Origin: Streptomyces litmocidini
Lineage (GTDB): Bacteria; Actinomycetota; Actinomycetes; Streptomycetales; Streptomycetaceae
Assembly (NCBI RefSeq): GCF_014649755.1
Contig: NZ_BMTQ01000019.1
Location: forward strand, 62,001-126,000
DNA length: 64,000 nt
Direction: 5' to 3'
The notes below the pieces were generated by a model that searched no databases, was not told where the DNA came from, and was given only the letters and a program-made list of their open reading frames with translations. Below, one piece after another: positions 48,736 to 60,763 of this stretch (position 1 is the first letter of the stretch; each line of letters starts with the position of its first letter). The translations under genes were made by a program, and so were the position numbers.

Positions 48736-51700
48736 TCAGCTGTGCGAGCGCAGCAGCGTCCGCATCGTCCGCATCGCCACCGACAGGTTCGCCAGGTCGA
48801 AGGTGTCCGAGCCCTGGATCTCCTCCAGGGTCGTCCGCGCGCGGCTCAGGATCGCCGCGTTCTTCTCCTCCCACTCCTTGAACCGCTCCTCGGGGCTGGT
48901 CGTGCCGTTGCCGACCGTCAGGACGTCGGCGGTCAGCGCCGCGTGCGCCGCGAAGAGGTCCTCGCGGATCGAGGCGCGGGCCATCGACTGCCACCGGTCG
49001 CTGCGCGGCAGCTCGATGATCCGGTCCATCAGGTCGGTGATCCGCAGCCGGTCGGCCAGGTCGTAGTAGACCTCGGCGACCGCCAGCGGATCCTTGCCCA
49101 TCCGGTCCGCGATCGCGACGACGTCGAGGATCGGGAAGGCGGAGGAGAAGCCGGCGACGCGCACCGCGAGTTCCTCCGGCACGCCGACCTCGGTCAGCTC
49201 GTCCAGGATCGACCGGTACCACTCCAGGTCCGCGCCGCGCAGCAGCTGCGGCAGCTGCCCCCAGACCTCCTCGACGCGTTCGGCGAAGAACCCGATGGTC
49301 TCGCTGAGCTGGAGCGGCTGCGGCCGGTTGTTGAGCAGCCAGCGGGTGCCGCGCTCGACGAGCCGGCGGGAGTGCAGCCGCATCCGGGTCTGGACGTCGG
49401 CCGGCACCACGTTGTCGAGGGCCTCGACGGCGTCCCAGACCTGGCCGAGGCGGAAGACCGTCCGGGCGGCGGTCTGCGCGCGGACGATCTCCTCGATCGA
49501 CGCGCCGGTCTCCTCGCGGAGGCGGTGCAGGAAGGTCGAGCCACCGGTGTTGACGGTGTCGTTGACCAGGACCGTCGTGATGATCTCGCGGCGCAGGGCG
49601 TGGTTGTCGACGGCCTCGGGGAACCTCTCGCGCAGCAGCGTCGGGAAGTACGCGTGGAGCAGCCCGCGCAGGTACGGGTCGTCCGGCAGCTCCGTACCGA
49701 TCAGCTCGTCGGCCACCGTGATCTTGGTGTACGCGAGGAGGACGGCGAGCTCGGGCTGGCTCAGGCCCCGGCCGTTGTTGAGGAGTTCGCGGATCTGCCG
49801 GTCGTTGGGCAGGAACTCGAGCTGGCGGTCGAGGGCCCCGTCGCGGCCCAGGCGGCGCATGAAGCGCTGGTGGGCGTGGAGCAGGGACGGCGACTGGGCG
49901 ACGGCGTTGGCCAGGGCCGTGTTCTGCGCGTAGTTGTTGCGCAGGACGAGCCGGCCGACCTCGTCCGTCATCTCCGCGAGGATCTTGTTGCGCTGCTTGA
50001 CGGTCATGTCGCCCTCGGCGACGAGCCCGTTGAGCAGGATCTTGATGTTGACCTCGTGGTCGGAGGTGTCGACGCCGGCGCTGTTGTCGATCGCGTCGGT
50101 GTTGACCTTGCCGCCCTGGCCCTCGGGGCCGCCGGCGCGGGCGAACTCGATGCGGCCCAGCTGGGTCGCGCCGAGGTTGCCGCCCTCGCCGATGACCTGG
50201 GCGCGGACGTTCTGGCCGTCGACGCGGATGGCGTCGTTGGCCTTGTCGCCGACGTCGGCGTTGGACTCGACCGAGGACTTCACGTACGTGCCGATGCCGC
50301 CGTTCCACAGCAGGTCGACGGGCGCCTGCAGGATCGACTTCATCAGCTCGGCCGGGGTCATCTTGGTGACGCCGTCCTCGATGCCGAGGGCGGCCCGCAT
50401 CTGCGCGTTGACCGGGATGGACTTGGCGCTGCGGGGGTGGACGCCGCCGCCCGCCGAGAGCAGCGAGGTGTCGTAGTCCGCCCACGAGGAACGCGGCAGG
50501 TCGAAGAGCCGGCGGCGCTCGGCGTACGAGACGGCCGCGTCCGGGTTCGGGTCGATGAAGATGTGGCGGTGGTCGAAGGCGGCGACCAGGCGGATGTGCT
50601 CGGAGAGCAGCATGCCGTTGCCGAAGACGTCGCCGGACATGTCGCCGACGCCGACGACGGTGAAGTCCTCGGTCTGGGTGTCGTGGCCCAGCTCGCGGAA
50701 GTGCCGCTTGACGGACTCCCAGGCGCCACGGGCGGTGATGCCCATGCCCTTGTGGTCGTAGCCGGCGGAGCCGCCGGAGGCGAAGGCGTCGCCGAGCCAG
50801 AAGCCGTACGACTCCGCGACCCCGTTGGCGATGTCGGAGAAGGTCGCGGTGCCCTTGTCGGCGGCGACCACCAGGTACGTGTCGTCCTCGTCGTGGCGGA
50901 CCACGTCGACCGGCGGCACGACATCGCCCGCGACCAGGTTGTCGGTGATGTCGAGGAGCGCCGAGATGAAGGTCTTGTACGAGGCGATGCCCTCGGCCAG
51001 CCAGGCGTCCCGGTCCACGGACGGGTCCGGGAGCTGCTTGGCGACGAAGCCGCCCTTGGCGCCGACCGGCACGATGACGGTGTTCTTCACCATCTGCGCC
51101 TTGACCAGGCCGAGGATCTCCGTACGGAAGTCCTCGCGGCGGTCGGACCAGCGCAGACCGCCTCGGGCGACCTTGCCGAAGCGCAGGTGGACGCCCTCGA
51201 CGCGCGGGGAGTACACCCAGATCTCGAAGGCCGGGCGCGGCGCCGGCAGGTCCGGGATGGCCTGCGGGTCGAACTTCATCGACACGTAGGAGTGCGGCTT
51301 GCCGTCCGCCGCCGTCTGGAAGAAGTTCGTCCGCAGCGTCGCCTTGATGACGGTGAGGAAGGACCGCAGGATCCGGTCCTCGTCCAGGCTCGCGACCTGG
51401 TCGAGGGCGCCGTCCAGCTCCTCCAGGATGCCGTCGGTCAGCTCGGTGCCGGCGCGCTGGCGCTCCGGCGCCATCCGGGCCTCGAAGAGGGAGACCAGCA
51501 GCCGGGTGGTGTGGACGTTGTCGCGGAGGGTGTCCTCCATGTAGTCCTGGCTGAAGGTCGCCCCGGCCTGGCGCAGGTACTTGGCGTAGGCGCGCAGCAC
51601 CATCGCCTCGCGCCAGGTGAGCCCGGCGGAGAGGACGAGCGAGTTGAAGTTGTCGTTCTCCGCCTGGCCGGTCCAGGTGGCGGCGAAGGCCTCCTGGAAG

Positions 51701-53703
51701 CGCTCGCGGGCGTCGTCGCCGAGGTAGTCGCCGCCGTTGCCGGAGGCGGCCGGCATCCGCAGGCCGAAGTCGTAGATCCAGGCGTGGGTGCGGTCGGCGC
51801 AGCGCAGCTCGTACGGACGCTCGTCGGTCACCTCGACGCCGAGCCGGTTGAGGACCGGCAGGACGGCGGAGAGCGAGATCGGGTCGCCCGTCTTGTAGAT
51901 CTTGAAGCGGCGCTCGCCGGGGCCCGCGGCGACCGGCTCGTAGAGGGAGAGCGCGAAGTCCTCGCCGCTGGCGGCGAGGGTCTCCATGCGGACCAGGTCG
52001 GCGACGGCGGCGCGCGGCGAGTGGTCGGCCTTGTAGCCCTCGGAGAAGGCGTTGCCGTAGCGGCGGAGCAGCTCGGCGGCGCGCTCCTCGCCGAACTCGG
52101 CGTTCAGCGCCTCGCCGAAGCCGTCGGCCCAGGAGCGGGCGGCCTCGACGAGCCGGGCCTCGATGCGGTCGACGTCGGCGTCGGTGAGCTTCGCCAGCTC
52201 GGTGCCGGGCTTGACGCGGACGACGAAGTGCAGCCGGGAGAGGATCGACTCGGTGTTCCAGGCGGTGAAGTCGACGCTGGTGCCGTCGAGCTCCTCCTTC
52301 AGGATGTCGATGATCCGCAGCCGGACGCGGGTCGTGTAGCGGTCGCGCGGCAGGTAGACGAGGGCCGAGTAGTAGCGGCCGTACTCGTCCTGGCGGAGGT
52401 AGAGCCGCAGCCGGCGCCGCTCCTGCAGGTACAGGACGCTGGTGACGACGGACTGCAGCTGGTCGGCCGGGGTCTGGAAGAGCTCGTCGCGCGGGTAGGT
52501 CTCCAGGATCTGGAGCAGGTCGCGGCCGTCGTGGCTGTTCGGCGAGAAGCCGGCGCCCTCCAGGACCTCCTGGACCTTGCGCTTGACGACGGGGACCCGG
52601 CGGACGGACTCGGTGTAGGCCGCGGACGAGAAGAGGCCGAGGAAGCGGCGCTCGCCGATGACGTTGCCCTCGGCGTCGAACTTCTTCACGCCGACGTAGT
52701 CGAGGTACGAGGGGCGGTGCACGGTCGCCCGGCTGTTGGCCTTCGTCAGGATCAGCAGCTTGTGCTCGCGCGCCTTGGCGCGGGCGTCGGCGGGCAGCCG
52801 GCTGAAGGAGGGCGAGACGGGGTGGGCGTGGTGGCCCTGGTCGTCGGCGCCGTGCTGCGGGTCGGAGCGCAGGATGCCGAGGCCGGTGCCGGGCACGGCG
52901 GACAGGGCGTCACCGTCGACCAGCTCGTACTCGCGGTAGCCGAGGAAGGTGAAGTGGTCGTCGGCGAGCCAGCGCAGCAGCTCGCGGGCCTCCTCCACCT
53001 CGGTCGGCCGCAGGTCGGCGGCGGTGGGCTCGGCGGCGAGGCCGTCGGCGATGCGCAGGGCGGCATCGCGCATCTTCTCCCAGTCCTCGACCGTCTCGCG
53101 GACGTCGGACAGGACGCGCAGCAGGTCGTTGGTGATCTGCTTGAGGTCGGCGCGGTCGGTCTCGCGGTCGATCTCGACGTGGATCCAGGACTCGGCGAGC
53201 GCGTCGTGCGGCAGCTCGCCCTGGATCTGGGTCGACAGGACCTCGAGGAGCTTTCCGGCCACGTCACGGCGGACGAGGACCTGCGGGTGGATCACGACGT
53301 GGATGCCGCGGCCCTGACGGGACAGCTCGTTGGTGACCGAGTCGACGAGGAAGGGCATGTCGTCGGTGACGACCTCGACGACGGAGTGGCTGCTGGTCCA
53401 GCCGTTCTCCTCCACCGTCGGGGTGTGGACGCGCACGTTCGCGGTGCCCTGCGGGCGGTTCTCCGCGAGCCGGTAGTGAGAGAGCGCGGCGCCGAACACG
53501 TCGACCGGGTCGCGGTCGGCGAGGTCCTCGGGCGCGGTGTGCAGGTAGTAGCGCTGGAGGTAGTCGAGCACGGTGTCCTGGTCCGGACGCGCCTCCGCGC
53601 CCTCCGGGCCCGCGGGAAGTCGCCCCCCGACAGGACTGTGCTCAGCTACCCGAGCGGCCCTCTCGAGCAGCTCGGCCTTTGCTTCGTCCAGCTTGGTCTG
53701 CAT
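48736..53703 (-). CDS. gdh: NAD-specific glutamate dehydrogenase, 180-kDa class
   Basis: This is a 1655-residue enzyme that oxidises glutamate to 2-oxoglutarate and ammonia with NAD. About 700 N-terminal residues contain ACT-like regulatory modules (VDSVTNELSRQG, VVIHPQVLV). The catalytic domain spans ~780-1220 with GGLRWSDRREDFRTEILGL near 830 and the active-site Lys region VPVGAKGGFV, then FTVVGVGDMSGDVFGNG for the nucleotide site. A long C-terminal helical domain follows. Length is normal for L-180 GDHs such as the one characterised in S. clavuligerus. In mycobacteria this class is inhibited by the FHA protein GarA; the residues involved are not marked here. It is monocistronic. Confidence 0.96.
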   Translation of the reverse strand: MQTKLDEAKAELLERAARVAEHSPVGGRLPAGPEGAEARPDQDTVLDYLQRYYLHTAPEDLADRDPVDVFGAALSHYRLAENRPQGTANVRVHTPTVEENGWTSSHSVVEVVTDDMPFLVDSVTNELSRQGRGIHVVIHPQVLVRRDVAGKLLEVLSTQIQGELPHDALAESWIHVEIDRETDRADLKQITNDLLRVLSDVRETVEDWEKMRDAALRIADGLAAEPTAADLRPTEVEEARELLRWLADDHFTFLGYREYELVDGDALSAVPGTGLGILRSDPQHGADDQGHHAHPVSPSFSRLPADARAKAREHKLLILTKANSRATVHRPSYLDYVGVKKFDAEGNVIGERRFLGLFSSAAYTESVRRVPVVKRKVQEVLEGAGFSPNSHDGRDLLQILETYPRDELFQTPADQLQSVVTSVLYLQERRRLRLYLRQDEYGRYYSALVYLPRDRYTTRVRLRIIDILKEELDGTSVDFTAWNTESILSRLHFVVRVKPGTELAKLTDADVDRIEARLVEAARSWADGFGEALNAEFGEERAAELLRRYGNAFSEGYKADHSPRAAVADLVRMETLAASGEDFALSLYEPVAAGPGERRFKIYKTGDPISLSAVLPVLNRLGVEVTDERPYELRCADRTHAWIYDFGLRMPAASGNGGDYLGDDARERFQEAFAATWTGQAENDNFNSLVLSAGLTWREAMVLRAYAKYLRQAGATFSQDYMEDTLRDNVHTTRLLVSLFEARMAPERQRAGTELTDGILEELDGALDQVASLDEDRILRSFLTVIKATLRTNFFQTAADGKPHSYVSMKFDPQAIPDLPAPRPAFEIWVYSPRVEGVHLRFGKVARGGLRWSDRREDFRTEILGLVKAQMVKNTVIVPVGAKGGFVAKQLPDPSVDRDAWLAEGIASYKTFISALLDITDNLVAGDVVPPVDVVRHDEDDTYLVVAADKGTATFSDIANGVAESYGFWLGDAFASGGSAGYDHKGMGITARGAWESVKRHFRELGHDTQTEDFTVVGVGDMSGDVFGNGMLLSEHIRLVAAFDHRHIFIDPNPDAAVSYAERRRLFDLPRSSWADYDTSLLSAGGGVHPRSAKSIPVNAQMRAALGIEDGVTKMTPAELMKSILQAPVDLLWNGGIGTYVKSSVESNADVGDKANDAIRVDGQNVRAQVIGEGGNLGATQLGRIEFARAGGPEGQGGKVNTDAIDNSAGVDTSDHEVNIKILLNGLVAEGDMTVKQRNKILAEMTDEVGRLVLRNNYAQNTALANAVAQSPSLLHAHQRFMRRLGRDGALDRQLEFLPNDRQIRELLNNGRGLSQPELAVLLAYTKITVADELIGTELPDDPYLRGLLHAYFPTLLRERFPEAVDNHALRREIITTVLVNDTVNTGGSTFLHRLREETGASIEEIVRAQTAARTVFRLGQVWDAVEALDNVVPADVQTRMRLHSRRLVERGTRWLLNNRPQPLQLSETIGFFAERVEEVWGQLPQLLRGADLEWYRSILDELTEVGVPEELAVRVAGFSSAFPILDVVAIADRMGKDPLAVAEVYYDLADRLRITDLMDRIIELPRSDRWQSMARASIREDLFAAHAALTADVLTVGNGTTSPEERFKEWEEKNAAILSRARTTLEEIQGSDTFDLANLSVAMRTMRTLLRSHS

Positions 53704-54135
53704 GTCCTCTGACTCCTGGTCGCGCGCCGTTGCGTGACGTCGGTGGAAGGAAGGGCACGACTCGCCTCGACGCGGTGATTCCGGTCGAAGTCGACGTTAT
53801 GCCCGGATGAGAGATGCCCGGGTCGTTATCGGCCACGGAGAGCGGCGCGCCCGGGCGGAGGGGATCGGCGAACGCACGGTCGGCCCGGCCGCTGTCGCGG
53901 ACCGGGCGGCAGCCGGGGGCTTCGCTGCCCCCACGGCGTATCGCGCTGATCACGGGAAAAGCCTATCGCTCTCGCACCCGGAACCGTCATGAGCCGTATG
54001 CGTACAAAAGAGCGGGGGAAGTTTGACGTTATGGACAGCGACACGTGTCCTCTCGGCAAACCACCCCGCCGGGGCAGCGCGTGCGCAAGCATGGACACCG
54101 CACGACAGACCGACCATCCGTGATCTGGGAGAGCC
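53704..54135. other. Divergent control region between gdh and the DJ-1-like gene
   Basis: This 432-base region has moderate GC around 53960-54040. A possible -35 TTGACG at 54022 is not followed by a good -10. No gene-like third-position GC pattern was found; the short frames here are noise. Confidence 0.5.
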
Positions 54136-54690
54136 ATGGCGAAGATCCTGATCGTGACCGGGGACGCTGCGGAGTCGCTGGAGGTGATGTACCCCTACCA
54201 GCGGCTCCTCGAGGAGGGCTACGAGGTCGACATCGCCGCTCCGGCCCGCAAGCAGCTCCGCTTCGTCGTCCACGACTTCGAGCCCGGGTACGACACGTAC
54301 ACGGAGAAGCCCGGCTACACGTGGCCCGCCGACCTGGCCTTCTCCGAGGTCGATCCGGGCGACTACGTGGCGGTGGTGATCCCGGGCGGCCGGGCGCCGG
54401 AGTACCTGCGCAACGACCCGGAGCTCCGCAAGATCCTCAAGGCCTTCTTCGACTCCGACAAGCCGGTGGCCCAGATCTGCCACGGTCCGCTCCTGACGGC
54501 GGCGGTCGGCAGCCTGGAGGGCCGCCGCGTCACGGCCTACCCCGCCCTGGAGCTCGACATGCAGGCGGCCGGGGCGACCTTCCAGGACAGCGCGGCCGTG
54601 GTCGACGGCCTCCTGGTCTCCTCCCGGGCCTGGCCGGACCACCCCACCTGGATGCGCGAATTCCTGAAGGTCCTCCGAGCGAAGGGCTGA
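54136..54690 (+). CDS. DJ-1/PfpI-family protein
   Basis: This is a 184-residue class I glutamine-amidotransferase-fold protein. The nucleophile elbow is QICHGP with Cys at ~115, and a conserved acidic residue (Glu16 in SLEVMYP) sits where DJ-1 proteins keep the residue that tunes the Cys. The family includes deglycases, chaperones and proteases, and the activity cannot be assigned from sequence. ATG 54136 follows GGGAGAGCC. It is convergent with the HAD gene. Confidence 0.9.
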   Translation: MAKILIVTGDAAESLEVMYPYQRLLEEGYEVDIAAPARKQLRFVVHDFEPGYDTYTEKPGYTWPADLAFSEVDPGDYVAVVIPGGRAPEYLRNDPELRKILKAFFDSDKPVAQICHGPLLTAAVGSLEGRRVTAYPALELDMQAAGATFQDSAAVVDGLLVSSRAWPDHPTWMREFLKVLRAKG

Positions 54691-54702
54691 CCGCCGCCGG
54701 AC

Positions 54703-54722
54703 GGCGGGGCAGGCGCCCCGCC
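54703..54722 (+). terminator. Terminator after the DJ-1-like gene
   Basis: GGCGGGGC-AGGC-GCCCCGCC, an 8-bp perfect core stem starting 12 bases after the stop. Flanking bases can extend it with a bulge. Confidence 0.65.
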
Positions 54723-54742
54723 GGTCCCGGCCGGGTTGCGTG

Positions 54743-54784
54743 GTGTGCGGGCAGGCGTTCCGCAGGGGCGGGACGGGTGCGCAC
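54743..54784. repeat. Interspersed palindromic repeat, copy 2
   Basis: The same length and centre (GCAGGGGCGGGACGGGTG) as the element at 20274-20315, with changes concentrated in the left arm. It lies between two convergent genes. Confidence 0.7.
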
Positions 54785-54920
54785 GAACCATCCGCCGAGC
54801 CGTGCCCGGCCGGGCCCCGCCCGCCACCGGACGGAGACCGCCCGCGGGCGCGGCCCGCAGAAAGCCCCGCCCCCCCGGGGGCGGAGGCCCTGCGCCCCGC
54901 CCCGCGGGGGCAAGACGCCC

Positions 54921-55577
54921 CTAGACCAGCTCCTCCGCGACAGCCACGGCCTCCGCCAGGGAGTCGACCACCGGCACCCCCACCCGCGCGAGCGAAGCCC
55001 GACTGTGCGACCCCCCGGTGTACAGCACCGCCCGCGCCCCCACGAACGCCGCCGCCAACGCGTCGTCCGCCGCGTCCCCGATGACGACGACCCGCTCCGC
55101 CGGAACCCCCAGCTCCGCCAGGTGTCGCACCATGTGCCCCGACTTCCCCTCGGTCGACGCGTCGACGCGCCCGTCGACACGGACGAACCGCTCCGCGATC
55201 CCGTACCGCCGCACCAGGGGCACGAGATGCGCGTGCGGCGCGAGCGACAGCAACGACTGCGTGGCCCCCGCCGCCTGCCGCGCCGCGAGCAGTTCCGCCG
55301 CACCGGCGGTGAGCCCGCACGACTCGGCCCGCACCCAGTAGTGCCGGTGGAAGGCCCCGTCCATGACGGTCCACTCCTCGTCCGTCGGCAGCCGACCCAT
55401 CAGCCGCTCGTAGAACTTCGGCACCGGCACCGTGTACAGCTCGCGGTACCGCTCCAGCGTGATGGACGCGAGTCCGAGCTCGGCGAAGGCCGCGTTCGTC
55501 GCGCCGATCACCGCGTCGATGTCGTCGAGCAGCGTGCCGTTCCAGTCCCAGACCAGGTGTTTTCCGTGCTTCCCCAT
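54921..55577 (-). CDS. HAD-family hydrolase, phosphoglycolate phosphatase-like
   Basis: This is a 218-residue HAD protein with motif I DWNGTLLDD (Asp11, Asn in place of the second Asp residue of the common DxD), a helical cap (~20-85), motif II SLAPH near 110, and motif III/IV VVVIGDAADD near 165. The WNGT variant is seen in this subgroup and lacks the classic second acidic residue, so activity may be reduced or altered. Likely substrates are small phosphate esters. The ATG at 55577 has no strong ribosome site. The gene follows a DUF6912 gene on the same strand. Confidence 0.83.
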   Translation of the reverse strand: MGKHGKHLVWDWNGTLLDDIDAVIGATNAAFAELGLASITLERYRELYTVPVPKFYERLMGRLPTDEEWTVMDGAFHRHYWVRAESCGLTAGAAELLAARQAAGATQSLLSLAPHAHLVPLVRRYGIAERFVRVDGRVDASTEGKSGHMVRHLAELGVPAERVVVIGDAADDALAAAFVGARAVLYTGGSHSRASLARVGVPVVDSLAEAVAVAEELV

Positions 55578-55622
55578 GGAGAGACGGTACCCGGGCGCGC
55601 CGACACCGAGGACGGACGGGCC

Positions 55623-56129
55623 TCAGCCCAGCAGCGCGGGGATCTCCTGCACGCCGAACCACAGCAGCTCGTGGTCCTCGGCCCCGTCCACGACGAACTG
55701 GGCGTCGTCGTCGCCCTGGTCCGCCGCGCCCAGCGCGTCCGCCGCCGCCGTGACGTCCGCCTCGGCGTCGTCCGCGTCGGCGTGCACGGCCGCGGCCTTG
55801 GCCAGCGGTACGGCTCCGGCGATGCGGACCTCGCCGATGGAACCGCCGTCGAGCCCGCGGTCGGGGTCGACGGTCGCGTCCTTGTCGGCCACGTCGACGG
55901 CGACGACGATCCGGCGCCGGGGCGCCTCGGGGTCGCCGGCGAGGAGCCGCAGGGAGGCGGAGGCGGCCCGGTTGAGCGCCGCGTACTCCAGCTCCTCGAT
56001 GTCGTCGGAGACGTACCACTCACGCAGCGCGGGGGTGACGGCGTAGGCGGTCAGGGGGCCGGGGCCCAGCTCGCCCGTCTTGTGCGCCTGTGCGAGACCG
56101 GGGAGGGTCGAAGGGACGTAGACGCGCAT
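55623..56129 (-). CDS. Conserved actinobacterial protein, DUF6912-like
   Basis: This is a 168-residue acidic soluble protein opening with MRVYVPSTLPGLA and carrying the conserved AYAVTPALREWY segment near 28-39. It is widespread in Streptomyces and relatives, with no known function that I can name. It has no signal peptide, membrane helix or catalytic signature. It lies 45 bases upstream of the HAD gene on the same strand. Confidence 0.78.
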   Translation of the reverse strand: MRVYVPSTLPGLAQAHKTGELGPGPLTAYAVTPALREWYVSDDIEELEYAALNRAASASLRLLAGDPEAPRRRIVVAVDVADKDATVDPDRGLDGGSIGEVRIAGAVPLAKAAAVHADADDAEADVTAAADALGAADQGDDDAQFVVDGAEDHELLWFGVQEIPALLG

Positions 56130-56402
56130 GGCAGGCCGCTTTCGTAGACGGAGAGGCCCTCAGGATACGTGCGGAGTCCCCCTTCGGGGTGGCGGGCCCG
56201 CATCGTCGTCCGTCCACCGGGGGGCCGTCCGCCGGGGCGCCGGAGAGCCGATTTCCGAGCGCGTCACCCTGATAGGTGATCCGATTCCGGGACCGCGTCA
56301 CCGCGGCGACGTCCTTGCGGGGCACCGGAGTCCGGCCGTACAAGATCCCCAACGGAAGTTACTGACCGGTACCGTCCGGTTACGCAGCGACAGGGGACCG
56401 CC

Positions 56403-56915
56403 ATGAACACCACGCTCACCGCCACGCCCTCCCCGCTCCCCCGCCCCCGCACGGCTCCCGGCGGCCCGGCCGGCACGCGGCCGCGCGGCTCCGCCGGGTC
56501 CCGGCCGCGCGGCGCCGCCGGCGATCGTCCCCGTACGCCCGCGCAGGGCGGCCCCACCCGCACCGCACCCCGGACGCTTCCCCCGCACACCGTCTTCGCC
56601 GAGCGCCTGCTCGCCGTGCTGAGCGGGGAGCGGCCCGTCCACTGGATGCTCGGCCACACCGTCGGCGCCGCGTACGAGCAGCTCGTCCGGCTCGCCCCCG
56701 GGACGCCCCTGCGCTCGCTCGGCCCCCGCCCGGTCCTGCGCCGCTGCTCGGTCCAGGTGCACTCCCCGCAGGCCGTCGTCGAGGCCTTCGCGACCATCGC
56801 CACCGGCGCCCGGGTGCGGGCCATGGCGTTCCGCCTGGAGCGCGGCGAGGACCAGCGCTGGCGCTGCGCCGCCGTGGAACTGGACGGCCTCGGCACGACC
56901 ACCGGCCACGCCTGA
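56403..56915 (+). CDS. Rv3235-family protein
   Basis: This is a 170-residue protein. Residues 1-65 are disordered Pro/Arg/Gly-rich; the conserved C-terminal core starts with HTVFAERLLAVLSGERPVHW (about 62-81) and ends with RVRAMAFRLE. The family takes its name from a mycobacterial protein and is often found next to secA, as here. Its function is not established. AGGGGACCGCC precedes the ATG. It is convergent with secA. Confidence 0.83.
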   Translation: MNTTLTATPSPLPRPRTAPGGPAGTRPRGSAGSRPRGAAGDRPRTPAQGGPTRTAPRTLPPHTVFAERLLAVLSGERPVHWMLGHTVGAAYEQLVRLAPGTPLRSLGPRPVLRRCSVQVHSPQAVVEAFATIATGARVRAMAFRLERGEDQRWRCAAVELDGLGTTTGHA

Positions 56916-57035
56916 CGAACGGCCTGCACCTCCCGCGGCCACCACGCCCGCCGGGGCCTCCCCGGGCCCGCCCACCTGACGAAGGCCCACCGCCCCCGGG
57001 CCCGGCACGCCCGCCGAAAACCCACCGCCCATGAC

Positions 57036-57072
57036 GAAGGGGCCGGTCGCCCGGTGGGCGACCGACCCCTTC
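57036..57072 (-). terminator. secA terminator
   Basis: A 17-bp stem with one mismatch and a GGT loop, 24 bases beyond the secA stop. Confidence 0.85.
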
Positions 57073-57095
57073 ACGTCCCTCGGTGCTTCAGGACG

Positions 57096-59903
<2,808 letters not shown>

Positions 59904-60142
59904 TGAGGCTGGTCTCCTTGCCGGTCGGGCCTGGCACTGGGTCTTGTGATGGACGCGAGCGCGGGCACGGCAGGTGGTCCCCACCGCAACGGCCATCGTA
60001 AGCGAGACCGCCCTCGCACAGGGAGGCCCGCAGTGCCGGAGCCGTACGCCCGCCCGTAAAGAGAACGCATGAGGTGGGCGGAAGGTGCCGCCCCATCCGA
60101 AAAGTGTTCGCTTCCGGTCCTCCGGGTCACCACAATCCCGGC

Positions 60143-60733
60143 ATGGATCCCATCACCCTCACCACCGACCGGCTGCGGCTGCGGACCTTCGTACCCGAGG
60201 ACGCCGGCGCCGTGTACGCCATCTGCCAGGACCCCGACATCCAGCGCTGGACGACCGTCCCCTCCCCGTACCGGCGCGAGGACGCGGAGTTCTTCGTCCA
60301 GCGCCTCGTCCCGGACGGCTGGCGCGAGGACGCCGAGTACGTCTTCGCCGCCGAACCCCTGGAGGGCGGCCCGCTGCTCGCCTCGGTCGGTCTGAGCAGT
60401 CGCGGCGCGGGCGTCTGGGAGGTCGGCTACTGGCTGGCCGAGGAGCACCGCGGCGCCGGCCACATGACGGAGATCGTCCGCGCCGTGGCCCACTGGGCCT
60501 TCACCGGGCTCGGCTGCACCCGCCTGGTCTGGCGCGCCGAGGTCGGCAACGTCGGCTCGCGGGCCGTGGCCGAGCGGGTCGGCTTCGTCGTCGAGGGCGT
60601 CCAGCGCGCGGGGCTGGCCAACAAGGGCACCCTCCGGGACAGCTGGGTCGGCGCCCTGCTGCCCTCCGACTTCGGCCTGCCGAGCCCCCTGCCGTACCTC
60701 CCGGCCCCCGAGCGCCCGTCCGGGGCGGTGTGA
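60143..60733 (+). CDS. GNAT-family N-acetyltransferase (RimJ/RimL-like)
   Basis: This is a 196-residue acetyltransferase with the GNAT fold: LTTDRLRLRTFVPEDAGAVY at the N-terminus, the acetyl-CoA loop in EHRGAGHMTE (~109-118) and RAEVGNVGSRAVAERVGF near 145-162. Such enzymes acetylate protein N-termini, amino groups or antibiotics. The ATG at 60143 has no ribosome site; CACAAT lies six bases before it and TTCGCT at -35 spacing, so the mRNA is probably leaderless. Confidence 0.85.
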   Translation: MDPITLTTDRLRLRTFVPEDAGAVYAICQDPDIQRWTTVPSPYRREDAEFFVQRLVPDGWREDAEYVFAAEPLEGGPLLASVGLSSRGAGVWEVGYWLAEEHRGAGHMTEIVRAVAHWAFTGLGCTRLVWRAEVGNVGSRAVAERVGFVVEGVQRAGLANKGTLRDSWVGALLPSDFGLPSPLPYLPAPERPSGAV

Positions 60734-60763
60734 CTGTCGGTGCCGGGGCCTAGGGTGCGGTCC

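Noticed and set aside
48727..53712. 1661-codon plus-strand frame opposite gdh
   Set aside because: Antisense shadow of the glutamate dehydrogenase gene, an effect of GC-rich codon use; no known domain.
54743..54784. Possible terminator for the HAD gene
   Set aside because: It matches an interspersed repeat elsewhere in the window and lies far from the HAD stop, so it is listed as a repeat only.
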